From NCBI RefSeq assembly GCF_000400485.1, contig NZ_ASHR01000035.1:33124-97123 (forward strand): a DNA stretch of 64,000 nucleotides. The letters are read 5' to 3'. Made by a program: the position numbers and the translations under genes. Below are positions 41,879 through 49,703 of the stretch, one piece after another; within the stretch, counting starts at the first letter, position 1, and each line of letters begins with the position of its first letter. Under the pieces are notes generated by a model. That model saw nothing but the letters and a program-made list of their open reading frames with translations, did not search any database and was not told where the DNA came from. The DNA is from Agrococcus pavilionensis RW1 (GTDB lineage: Bacteria; Actinomycetota; Actinomycetes; Actinomycetales; Microbacteriaceae).

Positions 41879-44634
41879 GGCGCGCTCGGCTTCTCGCCCG
41901 CGAGCACGCGCTCGGCCCAGTCGGACAGGCGCGAGCGGTCGATCTTGGAGTTGTGGCGGATGTCGGTCGGCAGCTGCGGCACCGCGAGCACGGCCGCGAG
42001 CGGCACCCGGGAGCGCTCGCGCACGGCGGCGGCGAGCTCCGGCTCGGCGAGGCCGGGGCGCGCGACGGGCGGGATGGTCTCGACGACCGCGACGGCTTGC
42101 CGCAGCCCGTGCGGGCCGACGCCGACGACGCCCGCGCGGCGCACGCCGTCGACCGACTCGGCGTCCTGCTCGGGGCCGACGGGCGCGATCGGGCCGTCGG
42201 CGGCGACGATGACATGCTGCGTGCGGCCCTCGATCCACACGCGCCCCTCGGCGTCGAGGTGGCCGAGGTCGCCGGTGCGGTGCCAGCGGGGCGCGTCCGC
42301 GTCGACGAGCGCCTCGGTCTCGCGCGCCGCCATGCGGTCGGTGAGCCAGAGGCGGTCGTAGTGATCCTTGAGGTGCCCCGCGGCGATGACGATCTCGCCG
42401 AGCACGCCCGGCTCGGCGCTCGGCGCGCCGGTCGCTCGGCCGTCGGCGTCGAGCGCGCTCACGAGCACGCGATTGTCGCCGATGGGCCTGCCGACGCAGA
42501 CGCCGGCGTCAGGGGCGGATGCGGCGGCCCGGATGCCCTCGAGCGTCACGTCGGTCACGAGCAGGCACTCGGTCATGCCGTAGGGCGTGTGCGGGGTCGC
42601 GTTCGGCATCACCTCGGCGGCCGAGGCGAGCAGGGCCTCGCCGATCGGCGCCCCGGTGGAGAGGAACGTGTGCACGCGCGCAAGCGCGGCGCGCTCGTCG
42701 GCACCGAGCGCATCCGCCGTCGCCACGACGTTGAGCACCGCCGCCGGCGAGAGGAAGACGATGCCGGCGTCGGACTCGCGGACGGCCGCCGCGACGGCGG
42801 TCGCGGTGAGCGTGCGCGGCGCGGAGACGTCCATGTCGGGCGTCGCCGAGCGGGTGCCGAGCGCGGGGCCGAGCAGCGCGAAGGGGGCGAACCCGGTCAC
42901 GAGCCCGGTCTCGGGCGTGATCTCGAGGTGGCGGGCGAGCACGTCGCGGAGGGCGCTCAGCTGGCCGTGGCGGTAGACGACGCCCTTCGCCGGGCCCGTC
43001 GAGCCGGAGGTGAAGAGGATCGCGGCCTCGTCGGCGGGACCGGGCTCGGGCGGCGGCGCCTCGCCGCTCGAGCGGATCGCGGCGCCGAGCGCGGCGACCT
43101 GGCCGAGGCTGTGCGAGACGTCGAGCGCTGCCTTCGCGGCGTAGGGCAGCCGCTCGGCGGAGATGCGCATGCCGGGCCAGCCGAGCGCGCGGGCGGCGGT
43201 GAGGCCGAGCCGCTCGCCGATGATGACGTCGGGCCACGCGCCGCGGACGGCGCGCGTGAGCCCCTTGACGCCGAGGCCCGCGTCGGCCACGACGACGACC
43301 GCGCCGATGCGCAGGCACGCGTAGATGACGGCGGTGAGCGTGGGTCCGGGCTTGACGAGGAGCGACACGCGGTCGCCCCGCTGCACGCCGAGCTCGGCGA
43401 GGCCCGCAGCGAGGTCGAGCACGCGGTCGTGGAGCTGGCGCCACGTGACGCGGCGGGCGGGGCCGCGCTTCGTCGCCATGTCGATGACGGCCACATCGTC
43501 GTCGGTCGCGCGGGCGTCGAGGCCGGTCCAGAGGGGGCGGAACGCCTCCGCCCCGTTGGTCGAATGGTCGTCTACGACCACCCCGTTGGTCGAGTAGTCG
43601 CCCGCAGGGCGACGTATCGAGACCTGTCCCTCCCGTCTCGATACGGCGCCTTCGGCGCCTACTCGACGAGCGGAGGGGGTGGTGTCGAGCCACTGGAGGA
43701 TCGCCTCGGCGTAGGGGCGCTCCTCGGCGATGAGGTGGTTCGCGCCCTCGAAGCGGTGCACGTCGGCGTGCGGCAGCCGGTCGACGAGGTCGTCGAGGTA
43801 GCGGTCGCTGAAGATCGGGTCCTTCGGCCCCCACAGCATGAGCGCCGGCACCTCGAGCCCCGCGACGCCCGCGGCGATGCGGTCGAGCTCCGGACGGCTC
43901 TCGTGCGAGGCGTCGGCGGGGATGTCGGCGACGAAGCCGCCGATGCCGCCGCGCCGGTCGGCCGAGCCGTAGGGCGCACGGTAGGCGTCCTTCACCTCCG
44001 CCGGCAGCGGCGGGCTCGCGAGCGCGAGCGTCGTGTCGAGGAACGCGGTCGTCGCGACGGTCGAGGCGGCGAGCACGCCGCGCGCCCCCGCGAGCCGCAG
44101 CGGCGCCGGCACGGGCACGCCGTCGGGGTGGTGGATCGCGGTGTTGAGCAGCGCGACGCCCGCGAGCAGCTGCGGGTGGTCGACAGCCCAGCCGAGCGAG
44201 ACGACGCCGCCCCAGTCGTGCCCGAGGGTGACGACCGCGCCCTCGATGCCGAGCGCATCCGTCAGCCCCGAGAGGTCGGCGACGCGCTGCGCGAGCGGGC
44301 GATGCCGCCCGGTGCGCTCGGAGTAGCCCATCTCGAGCTGGTCGACCGCGATGACGCGCCACGCGGGCTCGCCCGCCGCGGCGGCCGCGACCGACGCGGC
44401 GAGCATCGACCGCCAGAGGTAGCTCCACGTCGGGTTGCCGTGCACCGCCAGGATCGTGCCGGCGGGTGTCGCGCCGAGGCGCTCGAGCTCGGCACCCGTG
44501 TCCAGGACGTGCCACGTGCGGGTGAGGCCCGCATCCGCCCCCGCACCGGGCACGGCGACGAGCCGGCTCCACGCGGGGTCGAGCCCCGGCAGCCCCGTCG
44601 GCGGCAGCGCGGCGGGAGCGGCGGGAGCAGTCAC
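41875..44634 (-). CDS. oleBC: OleBC fusion: beta-lactone decarboxylase plus AMP-dependent beta-lactone synthetase
   Basis: 919 residues. Residues about 40-320: an alpha/beta hydrolase like haloalkane dehalogenase, with LAVHGNPTWSYLWR, nucleophile Asp140 in LGHDWGGVV, LWGPKDPIF and GANHLIAEE (His). This is OleB, which removes CO2 from the beta-lactone to give the cis-olefin. Residues about 360-919: an AMP-forming ligase with ILFTSGSTGPAKGVVYRHG, YGMTECLLV, TGDLGHLDAEGRVWIEGR and IRHNSKIDRS; OleC makes the beta-lactone. Fusions of this kind are known in Micrococcus. The linker (about residues 323-349) is encoded by a TCGAGTAG dyad element. GTG start overlaps the oleA stop. Confidence 0.92.
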   Translation of the reverse strand: MTAPAAPAALPPTGLPGLDPAWSRLVAVPGAGADAGLTRTWHVLDTGAELERLGATPAGTILAVHGNPTWSYLWRSMLAASVAAAAAGEPAWRVIAVDQLEMGYSERTGRHRPLAQRVADLSGLTDALGIEGAVVTLGHDWGGVVSLGWAVDHPQLLAGVALLNTAIHHPDGVPVPAPLRLAGARGVLAASTVATTAFLDTTLALASPPLPAEVKDAYRAPYGSADRRGGIGGFVADIPADASHESRPELDRIAAGVAGLEVPALMLWGPKDPIFSDRYLDDLVDRLPHADVHRFEGANHLIAEERPYAEAILQWLDTTPSARRVGAEGAVSRREGQVSIRRPAGDYSTNGVVVDDHSTNGAEAFRPLWTGLDARATDDDVAVIDMATKRGPARRVTWRQLHDRVLDLAAGLAELGVQRGDRVSLLVKPGPTLTAVIYACLRIGAVVVVADAGLGVKGLTRAVRGAWPDVIIGERLGLTAARALGWPGMRISAERLPYAAKAALDVSHSLGQVAALGAAIRSSGEAPPPEPGPADEAAILFTSGSTGPAKGVVYRHGQLSALRDVLARHLEITPETGLVTGFAPFALLGPALGTRSATPDMDVSAPRTLTATAVAAAVRESDAGIVFLSPAAVLNVVATADALGADERAALARVHTFLSTGAPIGEALLASAAEVMPNATPHTPYGMTECLLVTDVTLEGIRAAASAPDAGVCVGRPIGDNRVLVSALDADGRATGAPSAEPGVLGEIVIAAGHLKDHYDRLWLTDRMAARETEALVDADAPRWHRTGDLGHLDAEGRVWIEGRTQHVIVAADGPIAPVGPEQDAESVDGVRRAGVVGVGPHGLRQAVAVVETIPPVARPGLAEPELAAAVRERSRVPLAAVLAVPQLPTDIRHNSKIDRSRLSDWAERVLAGEKPSAP
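43552..43666. repeat. TCGAGTAG dyad element in the OleB-OleC linker
   Basis: A complete element spans 43590-43666: TCGAGTAG, TCGCCC-GCA-GGGCGA, TATCGAGAC, spacer, GTCTCGATA, GGCGCC-TTC-GGCGCC, CTACTCGA. To its left CCCCGTTGGTCGA occurs twice (43552 and 43581) around the palindrome GGTCGT-CT-ACGACC. All of it is translated in frame as the linker between the two enzyme domains. Confidence 0.88.
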
Positions 44635-45659
44635 CAGGCGAGCTCCATCATGGCCGTGTTGAGGCCCGAACCGACGCCCATGAGCAGCACCCGGTCGCCG
44701 CGCTGCAGGCTCCCCCGCTCCTCGACGAGCGTGATGGGGATGGATGCGGGGCCGACGTTGCCGAGGCGCGGGAAGGTCGTCGGCACGCGGGCCGGGTCGA
44801 GGCCCGCCGCCTTGATGATCGCGTTCGTGTGCACCGAGGAGACCTGGTGCGTGATGTAGCGGTCCATCTTCGACCAGTTCCACTCGGGCGCCGCCTCGCG
44901 CCAGGCGGAGACGACGAGGTCGAGGCCGCCCTTCAGCAGCTCCTTCGCGTTCGTGTACATGCCGTCGACGCTGCCGACGCACAGGTCGTGGAACTGCGTC
45001 GCGGCGCGCGTGACGCCGCCGAGGATGCGGTGGCCGTCGGGGTGCTTGTCGGCGCGGCCGAGCACGGCGGCGGCCGAGCCGGAGCCGAGCGTGAGCGTGG
45101 CGAACTCGCTCAGGAAGCCGGTGCGGTCGACGTCGTCGCGCAGCAGCCGGTCGATCGTGTTGACCTGGATGTCGTCGGCGTCCTCGCCGTTGACGACGAT
45201 CGCGTAGTCGATCTGTCCGGCCTCGATCATGCCGCTCGCGAGGCTCATGCCGTTGACGAAGCCGAGGCACGCGTTCGCGACGTCGAAGTTGATGGCGCTC
45301 GTCGGCAGGCCGAGCTCGTGGTGGAGCCGCACGGCGACCGAGGGCTCGAGGTGCTTGCGCGTGACGCTCGTGTTGATGAGCAGCCCGACCTGGCCCGGCT
45401 CGACGCCCGCCTCGGCGAGCGCGCGGCGACCCGCGTCGACGGTCGCGGCGTCAGCAGACTCCCCCGCCGTCGCATCCCAGTTGCGGCGCTCGAGCACGCC
45501 AGCGACCCGGCGCAGCAGCCCGCCCTTGAGGCGCAGCCGCGAGAGCGCGTCACCGAGGCGGTGCTCGATGTCCTCGGAGGTCGTCACCCGGCTGGGCAGG
45601 GTGCTCGCGACCGACAGCAGGGCGACGTTGTCGAAGCGGGTGGTCGCGTTGCCTGTCAT
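44631..45659 (-). CDS. oleA: OleA-type thiolase-fold condensing enzyme
   Basis: 342 residues, KAS-III/thiolase fold. Nucleophile Cys131 in VANACLGFVNG; His271 in YITHQVSSVHTN; Asn301 in GNVGPASIP; and Glu105 in KHLEPSVAV, the residue that reaches across the dimer in OleA to act as base. It joins two fatty acyl-CoAs head to head to a 2-alkyl-3-ketoacid. First gene of the ole operon. ATG 45659 has GGAG about seven bases upstream. Confidence 0.93.
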   Translation of the reverse strand: MTGNATTRFDNVALLSVASTLPSRVTTSEDIEHRLGDALSRLRLKGGLLRRVAGVLERRNWDATAGESADAATVDAGRRALAEAGVEPGQVGLLINTSVTRKHLEPSVAVRLHHELGLPTSAINFDVANACLGFVNGMSLASGMIEAGQIDYAIVVNGEDADDIQVNTIDRLLRDDVDRTGFLSEFATLTLGSGSAAAVLGRADKHPDGHRILGGVTRAATQFHDLCVGSVDGMYTNAKELLKGGLDLVVSAWREAAPEWNWSKMDRYITHQVSSVHTNAIIKAAGLDPARVPTTFPRLGNVGPASIPITLVEERGSLQRGDRVLLMGVGSGLNTAMMELAW

Positions 45660-45698
45660 ATGGGGTCTCCGTAGGAGGCGGCTGGGCGCGGTCGCGCA

Positions 45699-45714
45699 TC
45701 GATAACGGTATCGA
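45699..45714 (-). promoter_or_regulatory. Dyad operator upstream of oleA
   Basis: TCGATA-ACGG-TATCGA is a perfect 6-bp-arm dyad 40 bases upstream of the oleA start, in an otherwise featureless stretch. Its position suits a repressor site controlling the olefin operon; no regulator gene lies beside it. Confidence 0.5.
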
Positions 45715-45761
45715 CGCGACCTGTGGTCGGTCTGCATGGGCGCGTGGGAAACGCCTCGGCT

Positions 45762-46160
45762 TCAGCGTGCCGGATGCCTGGGGTCGCGATCGCGCGCACC
45801 GAGCGTGCCGCTCGCGCTGCGGCGCGCGAGCCAGCCGACCGCGAGGCCGACGGCGACGCCGGCGAGGTCAGCCAACGCATCCCACGCATCGCCCGAGCGG
45901 CCGGGCAGCAGCAGGTGCTGCACGACCTCCGACAGCACGGCGTGCGCCGCGAGCGCCGCGCCGAGCCACAGCGGCCGAAGCCCCGCGAGCACGCCGAGCA
46001 GCGCCGGCGCCGCGAACACTGCGAAGTGGACGAGCTTGTCGGAGCCGGGCGGCGCCGGGATGTCGGAGGGCGGGTCGGGCACGTAGAGCACGACGAGCTG
46101 CGCGACGAGCGCGAGCGCGAACAGCACCGTGATGGTCCGCCGCCAGGTCGTCGCGCTCAT
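45762..46160 (-). CDS. VanZ-like membrane protein
   Basis: 132 residues, about four helices. VanZ family marks are GSDKLVHFAVFAAPALLG (conserved Lys-x-x-His), LSEVVQHLLLPGRSGDAWD and the D-x-x-A-D-x-x-G run DALADLAGVAVG. Second VanZ-like gene of the window but a different subgroup from the one at 1971. It lies upstream of oleA on the same strand, 102 bases away. Function unknown. Confidence 0.83.
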   Translation of the reverse strand: MSATTWRRTITVLFALALVAQLVVLYVPDPPSDIPAPPGSDKLVHFAVFAAPALLGVLAGLRPLWLGAALAAHAVLSEVVQHLLLPGRSGDAWDALADLAGVAVGLAVGWLARRSASGTLGARDRDPRHPAR

Positions 46161-46194
46161 GCGTCGATCGTCGCACTCCGCGCAGCGAGGCGAC

Positions 46195-46255
46195 GCAGAT
46201 GTGCGACGATCGGCGCTCGGCCGGAGCGGACGGCAGCCGATCGCCTCACATCTGC
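46195..46255 (-). terminator. Long inverted repeat after the SDR gene
   Basis: The 20-base arms 46195-46214 and 46236-46255 (GCAGATGTG ... CACATCTGC) match at 18 of 20 positions, with a 21-base loop. The inner part of the left arm (GTGCGACGATC, 46201-46211) can alternatively pair with GATCGTCGCAC at 46166-46176. The hairpin lies eight bases after the SDR stop. Confidence 0.6.
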
Positions 46256-46262
46256 AGCCGCG

Positions 46263-47195
46263 TCACGGCGTCGGCATGCCGCCGTTCACGTTGAGCGTCT
46301 CGCCGATCACATAGCTCGACTCGGGCGAGGCGAGGAACACGTAGGCGGGCGCGAGCTCGGTCGGCTGGCCGGCGCGGCCGAGCGGCGTCGACTTGCCGAA
46401 CTCCGGCAGCTCCTCCTTCGGCTGGCCGTCGGTCGGCTGCAGCGGCGTCCAGATCGGGCCGGGCGCGACCGCGTTGACGCGGATGCCCTTCGGCGCGAGC
46501 TGCTGCCCGAGCCCCTTCGTGAAGTTGTTGATCGCGGCCTTCGTCGAGGCGTAGTCGAGCAGCACCGGCGGCGCCATGTAGGCGACGACCGAGGTCGTGT
46601 TGATGATCGTCGAGCCGGGCTGCAGGTGCTGCAGGGCCGCCTTCGTGATGCGGAACATCGCGAGGATGTTGACCTGGAAGGTCTCGACGAGCTGCTCGTC
46701 GGGGAGCTCCTCGAGGCTCTCGCGGGCGATCTGCTTGCCCGCGTTGTTCACGAGGATGTCGAGCCCGCCCAGGCCCTGCACCGCATCCGTCACGATGGTC
46801 TCGCAGAAGGATGCGTCGGTGAGGTCGCCGGGGAGGAGGACGGCCGTGCGGCCCTCGGCCTCGATGATCCCCTTGACCCACTGCGCGTCGGACTCCTCGG
46901 CGGGCAGGTAGTTGATGGCGACGTCGGCGCCCTCGCGCGCGAACGCGATCGCGACGGCCGCACCGATGCCGGAGTCGGCGCCGGTGATGAGCGCCTTGCG
47001 CCCCTGGAGCCGGCCAGTGCCGCGGTAGGAGTGCTCGCCGCGGTCGCTCTTCGGCGTCATCTCGGAGTCGAGCCCCGGCTCCTCCTGGTGCTGCTCGGGC
47101 GGCTCGATCGCCGGGTAGCGGTCGACGGGGTTCTGGAACGTCAGCTGGTCGGTGGTCTCGAGGTGCGCGTCGTCGGCGTGCGTCTGGTCGGTCAT
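46263..47195 (-). CDS. SDR oxidoreductase of the YhdF/YghA general-stress type
   Basis: 310 residues. An N-terminal extension of about 60 residues (Asp/Glu/Gln-rich, with FQNPVDRYPAIEPPEQHQ and TPKSDRGEHSYRGTGRL) is followed by a classical SDR: TGADSGIGAAVA, LVNNAGKQIA, INTTSVVAYMAPP, YASTKAAINNF and NVNGGMPTP. The extension and the DRGEHSY segment are the signature of the GSP39/YhdF glucose-dehydrogenase-like group. GAAGGAG lies eight bases before the ATG. Confidence 0.9.
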   Translation of the reverse strand: MTDQTHADDAHLETTDQLTFQNPVDRYPAIEPPEQHQEEPGLDSEMTPKSDRGEHSYRGTGRLQGRKALITGADSGIGAAVAIAFAREGADVAINYLPAEESDAQWVKGIIEAEGRTAVLLPGDLTDASFCETIVTDAVQGLGGLDILVNNAGKQIARESLEELPDEQLVETFQVNILAMFRITKAALQHLQPGSTIINTTSVVAYMAPPVLLDYASTKAAINNFTKGLGQQLAPKGIRVNAVAPGPIWTPLQPTDGQPKEELPEFGKSTPLGRAGQPTELAPAYVFLASPESSYVIGETLNVNGGMPTP

Positions 47196-47346
47196 GGCTG
47201 GCTCCTTCGCGTCGGGGGTCAGCACGGTAGTCAGCGGGCCTGAGCGCGGCGTCCGGCTCACGCACAGCGCGTGTGGAGGCGGCGGTTCTCCACAGGCGGT
47301 CGTCCGGCTCGCGCGAAGCCGCGACCACCGCGCGCATCCTGCGGAC

Positions 47347-47994
47347 ATGAGAGCGGATGCGACCCACCGGTTCACCTTCGACGTCACGGGAGGCGGTTCG
47401 TTCGAGTGCATCGGGCGCACGCGCTCCGAGGCCGAGCAGGTCGCGCGGCACGCCGGCGCACCGGTGCGCTTGCGAGCACAGACGCCGCTCGGCCCGCGCG
47501 AGGGCGATGCGGAGGCCAGGCGGATGCTGAGAGGCTCGCGCCTCGGCAACCCGGTCTGGAAGCACGATCTGCACGAGCTCGTGCAAGTGCTCGACCACGT
47601 GCGCATGTGCGGCGGTGCCGCCTCGGTCGTCCCTGTCGCCGCGCTCCTCCCGGAGGACATCGCCGCGCGCGGCATCCAACCGTGCTCGGTGCACGAGCAC
47701 GAGCCGTGGCCGGACGGCCGGGTGCCGGTCGATGCGCCTGCCGGAATCACCGTCTGCATCGAGGAGGACGGCGGCTGGAAGCTGCACCTGATGCACTCCG
47801 CACCACTCCCGCCGCGCTTCGCCCAGCTCGAGTGGGAGCGGTGCGAGCACGGCAACCCAGCGGTCTCGATGGTGCCGGGCTGCTCGGTGTGGACCGTCGC
47901 GGAAGAGGTGATGATGGCGCTGCTGCTCTCGGTCGGCATGCGCCCGGGAGAGCTCTCCGCCAAGCCGATGCTGCCGTCTGGCTTCGTGGGCTGA
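47347..47994 (+). CDS. Hypothetical protein
   Basis: 215 residues, no membrane segment, no family recognised. A core (residues about 85-165) contains SVVPVAALLPEDIAARGIQP and GGWKLHLMHSAPLPPRF. The N-terminus FTFDVTGGGSFECIGRTRSE resembles a small beta-sheet domain. ATG 47347 lacks a clear ribosome binding site. It precedes the antitoxin gene by 55 bases on the same strand. It may be part of the neighbouring defence/stability island, but nothing in the protein shows this. Confidence 0.5.
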   Translation: MRADATHRFTFDVTGGGSFECIGRTRSEAEQVARHAGAPVRLRAQTPLGPREGDAEARRMLRGSRLGNPVWKHDLHELVQVLDHVRMCGGAASVVPVAALLPEDIAARGIQPCSVHEHEPWPDGRVPVDAPAGITVCIEEDGGWKLHLMHSAPLPPRFAQLEWERCEHGNPAVSMVPGCSVWTVAEEVMMALLLSVGMRPGELSAKPMLPSGFVG

Positions 47995-48036
47995 CATGGC
48001 AAGACCGGCACTTCTTCCCATTCTCGGGCAGCGGCG

Positions 48037-48042
48037 CTACCC
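48037..48042 (+). promoter_or_regulatory. -10 box of the RelBE-type operon, leaderless
   Basis: TACCCT ends eight bases before the antitoxin ATG at 48050, where transcription would start; no ribosome binding site is seen. Confidence 0.4.
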
Positions 48043-48049
48043 TCGCGCC

Positions 48050-48310
48050 ATGGATCGGGTCACCATCACCGCCGCGCGTGACCGGCTCTCGACACTCGTC
48101 GACCGGGCGCGGACCGCACCCGTCTACCTCACGCGCCGCGATCGCGAGGTCGCCGCGATCGTCGACGCCGACGTGCTGCGACGGCTGCTCGACGACGCGG
48201 AAGAGCTCGCGGACATCAGGGCGGCGGCAGCGGCCCAGGACGAGGCCGAGCGGCTCGACGAGGTGCCCGTGCCGTGGGATGAGGTGAGGCGCGACCTCGG
48301 CCTGTCGTGA
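48050..48310 (+). CDS. Phd/YefM-family antitoxin
   Basis: 86 residues. N-terminal DRVTITAARDRLSTLVDRAR is the Phd/YefM dimerisation and DNA-binding motif, followed by APVYLTRRDREVAAIVDADVL. The C-terminal half, acidic and Ala-rich, would wrap the toxin. The stop overlaps the toxin start (GTGA), the classical antitoxin-first order. Confidence 0.88.
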   Translation: MDRVTITAARDRLSTLVDRARTAPVYLTRRDREVAAIVDADVLRRLLDDAEELADIRAAAAAQDEAERLDEVPVPWDEVRRDLGLS

Positions 48311-48564
48311 AGCGCTACCGCGTTGGGCTGCTCCCCTCGGCAGCGCGCGCCCTTCGGAAGCTGCCGCCGGACGGCAAGCGCCGCGTGCAGGCGATGCTCG
48401 AGCTGCTCGCCGAGGCTCCGCGGCCGCCAGCAGCGAGGAAGCTCACCGGGCGGCCGGAGTGGCGGGTGCGCAGCGGCGACTACCGCGTCGTCTACGCGAT
48501 CGAGGACGACCGCTTGCTCGTGGTCGTCGTGACCCTGGGCAGGCGCGACATCGTCTACCGCTGA
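48307..48564 (+). CDS. RelE/ParE-type toxin
   Basis: 85 residues. KLPPDGKRRVQAMLELL, ARKLTGRPEWRVRSGDYRVVYAIED and the C-terminal LGRRDIVYR are RelE marks: basic residues for mRNA binding and the terminal Arg/Tyr of ribosome-dependent RNases. The GTG start is coupled to the antitoxin. The last 10 bases overlap, tail to tail, the end of jetD. Confidence 0.9.
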   Translation: MKRYRVGLLPSAARALRKLPPDGKRRVQAMLELLAEAPRPPAARKLTGRPEWRVRSGDYRVVYAIEDDRLLVVVVTLGRRDIVYR

Positions 48565-49703
48565 GCGAGTGCGGCGTCGAGCCGCTCAAGCGCGAATGCC
48601 CACGGGATGCGCTCCTGCTCGAGGCGCACGTCGCCCTCGTCGCGCACGCGGTCGAGCGCCGCTTGCTCGAACGGCTCGAGCGTCGGGTAGGCGCCCCGAG
48701 CCGGCTTCGGCTCCCGCACCCACAGGTCGCGATGCGCGAGCAGCGCCTCCTCGTCCATGACGACGCTCACCACCGACGGCAGCGCCGACCGCAGCCGGTG
48801 GAGGATCGCGAAGCCGTTCGAGTCGAGGTCGCCCCAGTAGCGCACTCGCGCACCCGTGAGCCACGGGATGCGCGCGAGCTCGGCGGCGGCGTAGCCGGCC
48901 CCGTGCACCGCGACGACGCCGGGCATCGGCGGCAGCGCGAGCAGCGTCTCGAGGTTCTCGAGCACGAGCACCGCGTCGGCCTCCACGCGGAGCACCGCGA
49001 GCTCATCCACCGACGCGCCGAAGGCCCGCGGAGCGCCCGGGAGCACGCGCTCGTCGAGCAGCCGCACCCGGAACTGCTGCGCATCGCCGACGATGCCGAG
49101 CGACTCCCGACCGCTCGCCGCGAGCACGAGCGCCGACACCACCGCGCGGTGCGCGCCGAACCACTTCGAGTCGACGCCGCGGATGGGCAGCTGACGCGGC
49201 CGCATGCCATCGACCGGGTGCTCGGCGAGCCAGCGCGAGACGTCGAGCACCGTCTGGAACTCGTCGTCGCCATAGGCTGCGAGCGCGGTGGCGTGCGAGC
49301 GCGCGGCTGAGGCGACCGCCGCGCCGCCGCCCAGTCCCTCGATCGCGGCCGCGACCCGGTCGCGCACGCGCGCCCACGCATCCGCCGTCTCTCGCCCGGC
49401 GAAGCGGGCGAGCGCATCCGCTCCCTCGATGGCGACGCGCGCCGGCACCGACTGGGCGCCGAGACGGCTCCAGCTGCGGGTCGCCCACTCGAGCGCGACC
49501 CCGGGTTCGGTCGCGGCCGCCGTCCAGGCGTCGCGCCAGGCGATCACCGCCCCCTGCTGTGCGAGTGCGTCCCGCTCGCTCGGCGGGTGCAGGGCGATGC
49601 GCACGACCGCGCCGGCCGCGGCCGCCGGATCGGCGGCCCAGTCCCGGGCGAGCGCGGCAACCCGCGCTGCCACGCGAGCGCGAGCCTCGTCGACCGGGAT
49701 CAC
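48555..49703 (-). CDS. jetD: Wadjet JetD, Toprim nuclease subunit
   Basis: 382 residues. An N-terminal DUF3322-like domain (LEWATRSWSRLGAQSVPARVAIEG) is followed by a DUF2220/topoisomerase-VI-A-like part: PIRGVDSKWFGAHR, VLENLETLLALPP (Toprim Glu, about residue 250) and YWGDLDSNGFAILHRLRS (Toprim DxD, about residue 291). JetD cuts small circular DNA after the JetABC motor has extruded it. The GTG start overlaps the jetC stop. The 3' end overlaps the RelE-type toxin gene by 10 bases on the other strand. Confidence 0.94.
   Translation of the reverse strand: MIPVDEARARVAARVAALARDWAADPAAAAGAVVRIALHPPSERDALAQQGAVIAWRDAWTAAATEPGVALEWATRSWSRLGAQSVPARVAIEGADALARFAGRETADAWARVRDRVAAAIEGLGGGAAVASAARSHATALAAYGDDEFQTVLDVSRWLAEHPVDGMRPRQLPIRGVDSKWFGAHRAVVSALVLAASGRESLGIVGDAQQFRVRLLDERVLPGAPRAFGASVDELAVLRVEADAVLVLENLETLLALPPMPGVVAVHGAGYAAAELARIPWLTGARVRYWGDLDSNGFAILHRLRSALPSVVSVVMDEEALLAHRDLWVREPKPARGAYPTLEPFEQAALDRVRDEGDVRLEQERIPWAFALERLDAALAQR

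Noticed and set aside
41875..43590. oleBC as two separate genes split at the repeat
   Set aside because: No stop codon or new start with a ribosome site exists in the linker; the frame is continuous, and fusions of OleB and OleC are known in actinobacteria.
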